Assembly: GCA_026874595.1 (NCBI GenBank)
Contig: CM049318.1
Span: 6,837,741 to 6,901,740, forward strand
From: Sipunculus nudus
Taxonomy: Eukaryota > Annelida > Sipuncula > Golfingiida > Sipunculidae
Length of the DNA stretch: 64,000 nucleotides
Direction of reading: 5' to 3'
The notes under the pieces were generated by a model. It saw nothing but the letters and a program-made list of their open reading frames with translations, ran no database searches and was not told where the DNA came from. Each line of letters opens with the position of its first letter. Position 1 is the first letter of the stretch. Made by a program: the position numbers and the translations under genes. This document shows positions 1 to 12,700 of the stretch, piece after piece.

Positions 1-3000
1 TGAAGAGATTATACTATATAGGTCCGTGGTCTGTTACAGTTCACAGAATGAATAGATTATACTTTATAGGTCCGTGGTCTGTTACACTTCACAGAATGAA
101 TAGATAATACTTTATAGGTCCGTGGTCTGTTACAGTTCACAGAATGAAGAGATTATACTTTATAGGTCCGTGGTCTGTTACAGTTCACAGAATGAATAGA
201 TTATACTTTATAGGTCCGTGGTCTGTTACACTTCACAGAATGAAGAGATTATACTTTATAGGTCCTTGGTCTGTTACAGTTCACAGAATGAAGAGATTAT
301 ACTTTATAGGTCCGTGGTCTGTTACAGTTCACAGAATGAATAGATTATACTTTATAGGTCCGTGGTCTGTTACACTTCACAGAATGAATAGATTATACTT
401 TATAGGTCCGTGGTCTGTTACAGTTCACAGAATGAAGAGATTATACTTTATAGGTCCGTGGTCTGTTACAGTTCACAGAATGAAGAGATTATACTTTACA
501 GGTCCGTGGTCTGTTACAGTTCACAGAATGAAGAGATTATACTTTATAGGTCCGTTGTCTGTTACAGTTCACAGAATGAATAGATTTTACTTTATAGGTC
601 CGTGGTCTGTTACAGTTCACAGAATGAAGAGATTATACTTTATAGGTCCGTGGTCTGTTACAGTTCACAGAATGAAGAGATTATACTTTATAGGTCCGTG
701 GTCTGTTACAGTTCACAGAATGAAGAGATTATACTTTATAGGTCCGTTGTCTGTTACAGTTCACAGAATGAAGAGATTATACTTTATAGGTCCGTGGTCT
801 GTTACAGTTCACAGAATGAAGAGATTATACTTTATAGGTCCGTGGTTTGTTACACTTCATAGAATGAAGAGATTATACTTTATAGGTCCGTGGTCTGTTG
901 CACTTCACAGAATGAAGAGATTATACTTTATAGGTCCGTGGTCTGTTACAGTTCACAGAATGAAGAGATTATACTTTATAGGTCCGTGGTCTGTTACACT
1001 TCACAGAATGAAGAGATTATACTTTATAGATCCGTGGTTTGTTACACTTTATAGAATGAAGAGATTATACTTTATAGGTCCGTGGTCTGTTACACTTCAC
1101 AGAATGAAGAGATTATACTTTATAGGTCCGTGGTCTGTTACAGTTCACAGAATGAAGAGATTATACTTTATAGGTCCGTGGTCTGTTACAGTTCACAGAA
1201 TGAAGAGATTATACTTTATAGGTCCGTGGTCTGTTACACTTCACAGAATGAAGAGATTATACTGTATAGGTCCGTGGTCTGTTACACTTCATAGAATGAA
1301 GAGATTATACTTTATAGGTCCGTGGTCTGTTACACTTCACAGAATGAAGAGATTATACTTTATAGGTCCGTGGTCTGTTACAGTTCACAGAATGAAGAGA
1401 TTATACTTTATAGGTCCGTTGTCTGTTACAGTTCACAGAATGAATAGATTTTACTTTATAGGTCCGTGGTCTGTTACAGTTCACAGAATGAATAGATTAT
1501 ACTTTATAGGTCCGTGGTCTGTTACAGTTCACAGAATGAAGAGATTATACTTTATAGGTCCGTGGTCTGTTACAGTTCACAGAATGAAGAGATTATACTT
1601 TACAGGTCCGTGGTCTGTTACAGTTCACAGAATGAAGAGATTATACTTTATAGGTCCGTTGTCTGTTACAGTTCACAGAATGAATAGATTTTACTTTATA
1701 GGTCCGTGGTCTGTTACAGTTCACAGAATGAAGAGATTATACTTTATAGGTCCGTGGTCTGTTACAGTTCACAGAATGAAGAGATTATACTTTATAGGTC
1801 CGTGGTCTGTTACACTTCATAGAATGAAGAGATTATACTTTATAGGTCCGTTGTCTGTTAGAGTTTACAGAATGAAGAGATTATACTTTATAGGTCCGTG
1901 GTCTGTAACAGTTCACAGAATGAATAGATTATACTTTATAGGTCCGTGGTCTGTTACACTTCATAGAATGAATAGATTATACTTTATAGGTCCGTGGTCT
2001 GTTACAGTTCACAGAATGAAGAGATTATACTTTATAGGTCCGTGGTCTGTTACACTTCACAGAATGAAGAGATTATACTTTATAGGTCCGTGGTCTGTTA
2101 CACTTCACAGAATGAAGAGATTATACTTTATAGGTCCGTTGTCTGTTACAGTTCACAGAATGAATAGATTATACTTTATAGGTCCGTGGTCTGTTACACT
2201 TCATAGAATGAATAGATTATACTTTATAGGTCCGTGGTCTGTTACACTTCATAGAATGAAGAGATTATACTTTACAGGTCCGTGGTCTGTTACAGTTCAC
2301 AGAATGAAGAGATTATACTTTATAGGTCCGTGGTCTGTTACACTTCACAGAATGAAGAGATTATACTTTATAGGTCCGTTGTCTGTTACAGTTCACAGAA
2401 TGAATAGATTTTACTTTATAGGTCCGTGGTCTGTTACAGTTCACAGAATGAATAGATTATACTTTATAGGTCCTTGGTCTGTTACAGTTCACAGAATGAA
2501 GAGATTATACTTTATAGGTCCGTGGTCTGTTACATTTCACAGAATGAATAGATTATACTTTATAGGTCCGTGGTCTGTTACACTTCACAGAATGAATAGA
2601 TTATACTTTATAGGTCCGTGGTCTGTTACAGTTCACAGAATGAAGAGATTATACTTTATAGGTCCGTGGTCTGTTACAGTTCACAGAATGAAGAGATTAT
2701 ACTTTACAGGTCCGTGGTCTGTTACAGTTCACAGAATGAAGAGATTATACTTTATAGGTCCGTTGTCTGTTACAGTTCACAGAATGAATAGATTTTACTT
2801 TATAGGTCCGTGGTCTGTTACACTTCACAGAATGAAGAGATTATACTTTATAGGTCCGTGGTCTGTTACACTTCACAGAATGAAGAGATTATACTTTATA
2901 GGTCCGTGGTCTGTTACAGTTCACAGAATGAAGAGATTATACTTTATAGGTCCGTTGTCTGTTACAGTTCACAGAATGAAGAGATTATACTTTATAGGTC

Positions 3001-6000
3001 CGTGGTCTGTTACAGTTCACAGAATGAAGAGATTATACTTCATAGGTCCGTGGTTTGTTACACTTCATAGAATGAAGAGATTATACTTTATAGGTCCGTG
3101 GTCTGTTACACTTCACAGAATGAAGAGATTATACTTTATAGGTCCGTGGTCTGTTACACTTCACAGAATGAAGAGATTATACTTTATAGGTCCGTGGTCT
3201 GTTACAGTTCACAGAATGAAGAGATTATACTTTATAGGTCCGTGGTCTGTTACACTTCATAGAATGAAGAGATTATACTTTATAGGTCCGTGGTCTGTTA
3301 CACTTCACAGAATGAAGAGATTATACTTTATAGGTCCGTGGTCTGTTACAGTTCACAGAATGAAGAGATTATACTTTATAGGTCCGTGGTCTGTTACACT
3401 TCACAGAATGAAGAGATTATACTTTATAGGTCCGTGGTCTGTTACAGTTCACAGAATGAAGAGATTATACTTTATAGGTCCGTGGTCTGTTATAGTTCAC
3501 AGAATGAAGAGATTATACTTTATAGGTCCGTGGTCTGTTACACTTCACAGTATGAAGAGATTATACTTTATAGGTCCGTGGTCTGTTACACTTCATAGAA
3601 TGAAGAGATTATACTTTATAGGTCCGTGGTCGGTTACACTTCACAGAATGAAGAGATTATACTTTATAGGTCCGTGGTCTGTTACAGTTCACAGAATGAA
3701 GAGATTATACTTTATAGGTCCGTGGTCTGTTACAGTTCACAGAATGAAGAGATTATACTTTATAGGTCCGTGGTCTGTTACAGTTCACAGAATGAAGAGA
3801 TTATACTTTATAGGTCCGTTGTCTGTTACAGTTCACAGAATGAAGAGATTATACTTTATAGGTCCGTGGTCTGTTACAGTTCACAGAATGAATAGATTTT
3901 ACTTTATAGGTTCGTTGTCTGTTACAGTTCACAGAATGAATAGATTTTACTTTATAGGTCCGTGGTCTGTTACAGTTCACAGAATGAAGAGATTATACTT
4001 TATAGGTCCGTGGTCTGTTACAGTTCACAGAATGAAGAGATTATACTTTATAGGTCCGTGGTCTGTTACAGTTCACAGAATGAAGAGATTATACTTTATA
4101 GGTCCGTGGTCTGTTACACTTCATAGAATGAAGAGATTATACTTTATAGGTCCGTTGTCTGTTAGAGTTTACAGAATGAAGAGATTATACTTTATAGGTC
4201 CGTGGTCTGTAACAGTTCACAGAATGAATAGATTATACTTTATAGGTCCGTGGTCTGTTACACTTCATAGAATGAATAGATTATACCTTATAGGTCCGTG
4301 GTCTGTTACAGTTCACAGAATGAAGAGATTATACTTTATAGGTCCGTTGTCTGTTACAGTTCACAGAATGAATAGATTTTACTTTATAGGTCCGTGGTCT
4401 GTTACAGTTCACAGAATGAAGAGATTATACTTTATAGGTCCGTGGTCTGTTACAGTTCACAGAATGAAGAGATTATACTTTATAGGTCCGTGGTCTGTTA
4501 CACTTCATAGAATGAAGAGATTATACTTTATAGGTCCGTTGTCTGTTAGAGTTTACAGAATGAAGAGATTATACTTTATAGGTCCGTGGTCTGTAACAGT
4601 TCACAGAATGAATAGATTTTACTTTATAGGTCCGTTGTCTGTTACAGTTCACAGAATGAATAGATTTTACTTTATAGGTCCGTGGTCTGTTACAGTTCAC
4701 AGAATGAATAGATTATACTTTATAGGTCCGTGGTCTGTTACAGTTCACAGAATGAAGAGATTATACTTTATAGGTCCGTGGTCTGTTACAGTTCACAGAA
4801 TGAAGAGATTATACTTTATAGGTCCGTGGTCTGTTACACTTCATAGAATGAAGAGATTATACTTTATAGGTCCGTTGTCTGTTAGAGTTTACAGAATGAA
4901 GAGATTATACTTTATAGGTCCGTGGTCTGTAACAGTTCACAGAATGAATAGATTATACTTTATAGGTCCGTGGTCTGTTACACTTCATAGAATGAATAGA
5001 TTATACTTTATAGGTCCGTGGTCTGTTACAGTTCACAGAATGAAGAGATTATACTTTATAGGTCCGTTGTCTGTTACAGTTCACAGAATGAATAGATTTT
5101 ACTTGATAGGTCCGTGGTCTGTTACAGTTCACAGAATGAAGAGATTATACTTTATAGGTCCGTGGTCTGTTACAGTTCACAGAATGAAGAGATTATACTT
5201 TATAGGTCCGTGGTCTGTTACACTTCATAGAATGAAGAGATTATACTTTATAGGTCCGTTGTCTGTTAGAGTTTACAGAATGAAGAGATTATACTTTATA
5301 GGTCCGTGGTCTGTAACAGTTCACAGAATGAATAGATTATACTTTATAGGTCCGTGGTCTGTTACACTTCATAGAATGAATAGATTATACTTTATAGGTC
5401 CGTGGTCTGTTACACTTCACAGAATGAAGAGATTATACTTTATAGGTCCGTGGTCTGTTACACTTCATAGAATGAAGAGATTATACTTTATAGGTCCGTG
5501 GTCTGTTACACTTCATAGAATGAAGAGATTATACTTTATAGGTCCGTGGTCTGTTACAGTTCACAGAATGAATAGATTATACTTTATAGGTCCGTGGTCT
5601 GTTACACTTCACAGAATGAAGAGATTATACTTTATAGGTCCGTGGTCTGTTACACTTCACAGAATGAAGAGATTATACTTTATAGGTCCGTGGTCTGTTA
5701 CAGTTCACAGAATGAAGAGATTATACTTTATAGGTCCGTGGTCTGTTACAGTTCACAGAATGAAGTGATTATACTTTATAGGTCCGTGGTCTATTACAGT
5801 TCACAGAATGAATAGATTATACTTTATAGGTCCGTGGTCTGTTACAGTTCACAGAATGAAGAGATTATACTTTATAGGTCCGTGGTCTGTTACAGTTCAC
5901 AGAATGAAGAGATTATACTTTATAGGTCCGTGGTCTGTTACACTTCATAGAATGAAGAGATTATACTTTATAGGTCCGTGGTCTGTTACACTTCATAGAA

Positions 6001-8480
6001 TGAAGAGATTATACTTTATAGGTCCGTGGTCTGTTACAATTCACAGAATGAAGAGATTATACTTTATAGGTCCGTGGTCTGTTACACTTCACAGAATGAA
6101 GAGATTATACTTTATAGGTCCGTGGTCTGTTACAGTTCACAGAATGAAGAGATTATACTTTAAAGGTCCGTAGTTTGTTACACTTCACAGAATGAAGAGA
6201 TTATACTTTATAGGTCCGTGGTCTGTGACACTTCACAGAATGAATAGATTATACTTTATAGGTCCGTGGTCTGTTACAGTTCACAGAATGAAGAGATTAT
6301 ACTTTATAGGTCCGTGGTCTGTTACAGTTCACAGAATGAAGAGATTATACTTTATAGGTCCGTTGTCTGTTACACTTCATAGAATGAAGAGATTATACTT
6401 TATAGGTCCGTGGTCTGTTACACTTCATAGAATGAAGAGATTATACTTTATAGGTCCTTGGTCTGTTACAGATCACAGAATGAAGAGATTATACTTTATA
6501 GGTCCGTGGTCTGTTACACTTCACAGAATGAAGAGATTATACTTTATAGGTCCGTGGTCTGTTATAGTTCACAGAATGAAGAGATTATACTTTATAGGTC
6601 CGTGGTCTGTTACAGTTCACAGAATGAATAGATTATACTTTATAGGTCCGTGGTCTGTTACACTTCATAGAATGAAGAGATTATACTTTATAGGTCCGTG
6701 GTCTGTTACAGTTCACAGAATGAAGAGATTATACTTTATAGGTCCGTGGTCTGTTACAGTTCACAGAATGAATAGATTATACTTTATAGGTCCGTGGTCT
6801 GTTACAGTTCACAGAATGAATAGATTATACTTTATAGGTCCTTGGTCTGTTACACTTCACAGAATGAATAGATTATACTTTATAGGTCCGTGGTCTGTTA
6901 CACTTCACAGAATGAAGAGATTATACTTTATAGGTCCGTGGTCTGTTACAGTTCACAGAATGAAGAGATTATACTTTATAGGTCCGTGGTCTGTTACACT
7001 TCACAGAATGAAGAGATTATACTTTATAGGTCCGTGGTCTGTTACACTTCACAGAATGAATAGATTATACTTTATAGGTCCGTGGTCTGTTACAGTTCAC
7101 AGAATGAAGAGATTATACTTTATAGGTCCGTGGTCTGTTACAGTTCACAGAATGAATAGATTATACTTTATAGGTCCGTGGTCTGTTACACTTCACAGAA
7201 TAAAGAGATTATACTTTATAGGTCCGTGGTCTGTTACACTTCACAGAATGAAGAGATTATACTTTATAGGTCCGTGGTCTGTTACAGTTCACAGAATGAA
7301 GAGATTATACTTTATAGGTCCGTGGTCTGTTACAGTTCACAGAATGAAGAGATTATACTTTATAGGTCCGTGGTCTATTACAGTTCACAGAATGAAGAGA
7401 TGATACTTTATAGGTCCGTGGTCTATTACAGTTCACAGAATGAATAGATTATACTTTATAGGTCCGTGGTCTGTTACAGTTCACAGAATGAAGAGATTAT
7501 ACCTTATAGGTCCGTGGTCTGTTACAGTTCACAGAATGAATAGATTATACTTTATAGGTCCGTGGTCTATTACACTTCACAGAATGAAGAGATTATACTT
7601 TATAGGTCCGTGGTCTGTTACACTTCACAGAATGAAGAGATTATACTTTATAGGTCCGTGGTCTGTTAGAGTTTACAGAATGAAGAGATTATACTTTATA
7701 GGTCCGTGGTCTGTTACAGTTCACAGAATGAAGAGATTATACTTTATAGGTCCGTGGTCTGTTACAGTTCACAGAATGAAGAGATTATACTTTATAGGTC
7801 CGTGGTCTGTTACAGTTCACAGAATGAATAGATTATACTTTATAGGTCCGTGGTCTGTTACAGTTCACAGAATGAAGAGATTATACTTTATAGGTCCGTG
7901 GTCTGTTACACTTCACAGAATGAATAGATTATACTTTATAGGTCCGTGGTCTGTTACACTTCACAGAATGAATAGATTATACTGTATAGGTCCGTGGTCT
8001 GTTACAGTTTACAGAATGAAGAGATTATACTTTATAGGTCCGTGGTCTGTTACAGTTCACAGAATGAAGAGATTATACTTTATAGGTCCGTGGTCTGTTA
8101 CACTTCACAGAATGAATAGATTATACTTTATAGGTCCGTGGTCTGTTACAGTTCACAGAATGAAGAGATTATACTTTATAGGTCCGTGGTCTGTTACAGT
8201 TTACAGAATGAATAGATTATACTTTATAGGTCCGTGGTCTGTTACACTTCACAGAATGAATAGATTATACTTTATAGGTCCGTGGTCTGTTACAGTTCAC
8301 AGAATGAAGAGATTATACTTTATAGGTCCGTGGTCTGTTACAGTTCACAGAATGAAGAGATTATACTTTATAGGCCCGTGGTCTGTTACAGTTCACAGAA
8401 TGAAGAGATTATACTTTATAGGTCCGTGGTCTGTTACACTTCACAGAATGAAGAGATTATACTTTATAGGTCCGTGGTCT
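1..8480 (+). repeat. 48-bp satellite array, about 177 tandem copies
   Basis: The array enters from the left window edge and ends abruptly at 8480, where the unit stops after GTCCGTGGTCT and unique sequence begins. Every unit is 48 bp. Diagnostic variants at 1857, 4161, 4545, 4881, 5265 and 7665 are all separated by exact multiples of 48, so no net indel occurred in about 8.4 kb. The main variants are AAGAGA/AATAGA, CAGTTCAC/CACTTCAC/CACTTCAT, CCGTGG/CCGTTG and TTATAC/TTTTAC. They recur in blocks, which gives higher-order periodicity of 7-8 units and of 23 units. Because 48 is a multiple of 3, frames stay open on the + strand, while all three frames of the minus strand contain stops in every unit. 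The simplest reading is satellite DNA homogenised by unequal exchange or gene conversion. Confidence 0.98.
144..5768 (+). other. Stop-free frame inside the satellite (16-residue repeat, 1874 codons)
   Basis: The frame reads as repeats of MKRLYFIGPWSVTVHR with K/N, V/L, W/L, F/L and I/T substitutions. It is bounded upstream by a TAA at 105-107 and closed by TGA at 5766-5768. It resumes at 5808-6173 (TAG from TGG), 6192-7403 (TGA from TTA) and 7440-8531, the last running 17 residues past the array. A second + frame (VVCYSSQNEEIILYRS) is open only between units carrying the AATAGA variant, which gives it a TAG. There is no signal peptide, no non-repetitive domain and no evident promoter or splice site. 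The openness is fully explained by a 48-bp unit with no indels, so I regard coding as unlikely though not excluded. Confidence 0.15.
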
Positions 8481-9390
8481 ATTGGCTGCATTCTTCATCA
8501 GACCAAAGAAAAGGTCAAAAGGTCACCGTAACCCTTATGGACATTTCTGGTGTTAGTACCTGCATCGTTGATATATGATGGGTATCCTTACGATCTCTCG
8601 GCTCTCCGTCCAGTTTACAGAGTCTGTTATTGATTTTTTATCGAGGAAAAAGACCTATCCTTTGGTTGTACTGTCTATCGTATTAGAATGACAATCCCCC
8701 TTTTTCATTCGGCCGTATTATTTTATTTCTTGTTTTCCGTGTACCACACCAACATTCACAACACACATGTATGATACATTATATACATGTACAAAACCAA
8801 GGCTGTCACCAAGAATATGCAGCACATGGAATATGGACCCGCAGAGTTATTCTACAAGGTTGTTATGAAGTCAGCGACCTTAAAATGATTAATGTTTTCT
8901 TGAAGACGTTTGTATGATCTACATGATGTGAATACACGTCCAGACATTTCAGTTTGACCTCAATAGTTCAGTCATCAATTCCCTCAAGGATTGCACCTGA
9001 AGTTCCCGATGTTAATTTCAGATATCTTTTGCGCGAAATAATAACATAGGTGTTGCGCCCATCTAAAGACGCCCCTAAAAAAGAAATTGAAGCTCCATAC
9101 ACCCTGGTTAGTGTAATTAATAATTTAACTTGTTCTGACGGGCACGACATGTCAGACTCTTTCATTATGTGAAGACAAATTTGCTCACATTGGCCTCAGC
9201 GTCGTGCTTTTTTATCCTAGGACTTATGATGGCCTGATACGAATATTATCACCTTTAATCCTCGTCTGATGTAATTCTCACGATTGTTTTGATGGATAAT
9301 TATATTTCATGTGGTTTAGAAGCTTACATAAAGCTTTAATTGTAACAACTGGTAACCTTTTGAAAACTCACCGATAAATCATTTTTGACA
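8481..9390. other. Intergenic, nothing recognised
   Basis: This is the right flank of the satellite. It is AT-rich and has only short chance open frames, including a 65-codon minus-strand frame at 8968-9165 with no recognisable motif. Confidence 0.6.
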
Positions 9391-9790
9391 GATCTTCTTT
9401 TTTCAATATTCTTGTTGTTGTTGGAAGTAATGCTAGATTAACTCTAATTATATCTACATCTGCAGAATTCATTTCCAATTTTAGACTACGTGACAGGGCA
9501 GTATCATACGCTTCCTCTCATTTATGTTATTGTTAATCATGCCCGTTGACTACTACACCTGCGGATCCGGGCTGTGTAATCAGACCCCTTTGTTGGGTCA
9601 TAACACCGAGGAACCCCCGAAAGGATCATTCGTTTGTGATTGAACCACGAGGGCCTTCCCATTAAGCCTGCAGAACGCTTACCCTTGGTGGGGGTCTACC
9701 GTGAAAAATCTCTTGGGGTCGGCTGAGATTAGAATTCACGATCTCCCGGTCATGAGTCCTGTGCTCTACAAACTGGGCCACAGAAGCCGA
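9391..9790 (-). mobile_element. tRNA-derived SINE, full length, copy 1
   Basis: On the minus strand the element starts with a tRNA-like head (about 9720-9790; A-box-like TGGCCCAGTTTGTAGAGC, degraded B-box GAATTCTAATC). It continues through a body shared with the copy at 54148-54551 and ends in a T-rich plus-strand stretch near 9391-9425, i.e. an A-rich 3' tail. It is flanked by the target duplication TTTTGACA at 9383-9390 and 9791-9798. Length is 400 bp, against 404 bp for the second copy. RNA polymerase III transcription is expected for the family; this copy's B box is mutated, so it is probably inactive. Confidence 0.85.
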
Positions 9791-9798
9791 TTTTGACA

Positions 9799-12700
9799 TA
9801 ACCTGATTCACAGATAGGATGTGTGCATCGAAGGTTGCAAAGAATTTATAAATAAAAATTATTAAAAGATCGTAAAAAAGTTATAAATAACACTGCACAT
9901 AACCAATCCTTTAGGTATATTCTAATATATGAAATGAAAAGAATTTGTTGTATCCCGTTGATATCAACGCAGTTTGCTATAATACTACAAATAAACTAAA
10001 TATAGCGATATTTACGGAATACGAGTGCCATTCATGAGGAATTCTTCACACTGGCCTAAAAGTTTCCTGGGACTAAATAACAACTCGAGTAAATTGTTAG
10101 GTCATATTCAAGAAGACCAATAACATAATAATCAAAGGTTGCTGTAGCTATAGGTCAACCCCTATAAAGGCATGTGTCTATTGCTGGAAAATAATTAGGT
10201 TTCGCCAATATCCATAATCTTGAGACTCCATTATACATGAAACACAAGCAAAAAATCACAAACAACAGATATGTCAGAGTATGTACCTTTGGATTCGGAA
10301 TCTTTTAATCCTGACCCTTCAGCGTTAACTCAATAATATAAGGTTTGATTAATTCTTTTTCCTTATGCGAGTAACATTAATTAAGTTTGCATTCTCATTC
10401 CTTATCATGGACCCTTTCACAGCTGACACAGGGAGACGCTGTAAAAACCACTTACAGGCAAAATTACGTTTACATTACACTGGGGGAATCCATCGCCTTC
10501 ACTTTTGACATTTTCATATGTGCTGAGGTGTAGCCGAGTTATCTTTGATACCTGTAGGTATTAATCGTTATGGCAACTTGTGCCCGTATTGGAACAGCCG
10601 ACTCTGGTATGCTTATACGTTCATGTTTGCAACCGTTTTCTTTTAAATATCAGTGCTTTACTTTTTGAATATGATGGTCTTTTAATTTTCTTTGAATAAT
10701 ATAAGAAATCATAATTTAAGATCCGTTGACTTATCTTTTCAGGTGTTTGTTTACAATATTCAATAAACAATTCAATGTTTGTGGTCTGTATTGCTGTCAT
10801 GACTTATCATCATTGAGAGGGGAACCATTCTGAGGCTCCTCTGGGTAAACCTGAGCAATACTTAATATATTGTAATGTCTTCATTGTCTTACAATATATC
10901 GAAACAGATATTACCTATGCTGTTTGTGTTCCCTCTGGTTATAGATATAAGGCCATTAACTGGTCCCCTCAGCTTATCATGACACACGTGGCCGACATTG
11001 TCTCCTTTAATGTTTGATATCTGGGCAGCCTGACCGAATTAGCCGAACTGGTGGACGTTTTACTACGGACATATCTTCTGTCCGACCCATTACCAAAGCT
11101 CGTACCATACTTTCAGATATCTTTAAGCCAGGGAATCGTAGACGTCTCTACTCCAATGTGCCTTATCATGAACGTGTTCTGAAACATGAGCGATAATGAA
11201 CATTTATAGAACCTACGCTTCTGCTAAATCATCAATGCTTTTTTTATACAAAAAGTACTATAAACCAAATGTATGTGGATGTCCTCAAATTGTCGGAGCG
11301 TCCATATCAGCTCCATTTTCCGAAAGAAGATTTCAGCATCAAGAATTCTTTGTAAGATACACATACATCGAGCAGACAAACGTACTAACATCTGAATACA
11401 TCGTGCACAATTCTGAATTTTCAACAATGTAGTGTATGCAGTTCTGTCTTAATTCTCTCTGTATTTCACTCGAAATCAACCATTATCGACAGGGCGAACC
11501 CAAGAATAATTTGATAATCCCCGTTTTGTTATTTTTAATTTGAGATATTTTCCCTGTAAATCCCTGTGAGAATTATAAAACGTTTTTCTCAGTTTACCAT
11601 CTCAGTTTAATGGCTATTTTCGAGTTTTGGAGAGGTAGAAATAAAACACGCAATAATCGATTTTATAGTTATATTATGGTTCAAATTAAAAAAATATGTT
11701 TAGAAAATTCGACAGAATGACATGACCGTATTAATCCGCACGTTGGCCGTTTCCGGTACCTTGTAGATTGTTATTTAAATCCAAAAGGACAATGGTGCAA
11801 ATACGAGCTTTGGACAAAGCGTTGGCGATCGTGATAAGTATGTTAGTGCTTCAAACTTGAAATGCCAGACCACCATAATAAGCGCTAATAACTTGCCCGT
11901 CAAGGTCTGCTGTTACGTCTATACTTCATGCTGCTTTAATTTAGGTTTATGGTTAATTCTAGCTCTGACGTGACAGCAAACATTATAATCATTAAACTTG
12001 TGAGGATTTCTTTTGTGACTCGTGAATTTCTACTCTAATTCCTACAGAAAATCGTGATTTTATATTCATATATTATTCAGGTTTGAAGTTAATCGGGTAC
12101 ATCAAATAATTTAAATAATACACGTTTACCAGCATATTTTTATGCGTTCAAAGGGAAGTTTAACACCACATAAAAGCAAGTCGAAACGGAGTGACACCGG
12201 AATATAAATGAAATTCTTAATTTTCAAATCATGCTTTTCATCAAAATTCGTAAAAAAACTTTTGACACATGTACCCAAATAAATACGTGAGAAAAAAAAT
12301 CTGGATAAATGGACAATTTATAAAAAAAGATCCCTCCCTCAATTTTTTTGGTGTAGGGTTACACTTTCCTCAGGAGGACATATTTACTGTCAGATGTATC
12401 GACAGCCCTGTACAAGTCCGACATTATCATACTAGAAACATGTACATCATTGCTTTGTCAGATATGGAGGTCAGGTGTTCTGGTTGGTGTGAGAGATCAC
12501 AGGGGTGAGTGGCAGGTCCCTGTCGAGGGGCGGATTTAAGGGAATATTTCAGCGTGTTTTGGACGAAGAAACCTTGAGATAACTGTGTGGATATGTGTTG
12601 CATCATAATGCTTTCTAAGTCCCCTCAGATTGCATAATTCCAACCTAAATTGTCAAAATACCTCTTGTATACTTTCTGCACAATTAGAGTATGATATACT

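Noticed and set aside
1-8480. CRISPR-like regular repeats
   Set aside because: Units abut without spacers and the window is eukaryotic.
602-8578. Many overlapping + frames of 60-400 codons in the satellite
   Set aside because: All are register or frame shadows of the same 48-bp unit.
10865-10899. microRNA precursor
   Set aside because: Stem of only 11 bp, too short for a Drosha/Dicer substrate.
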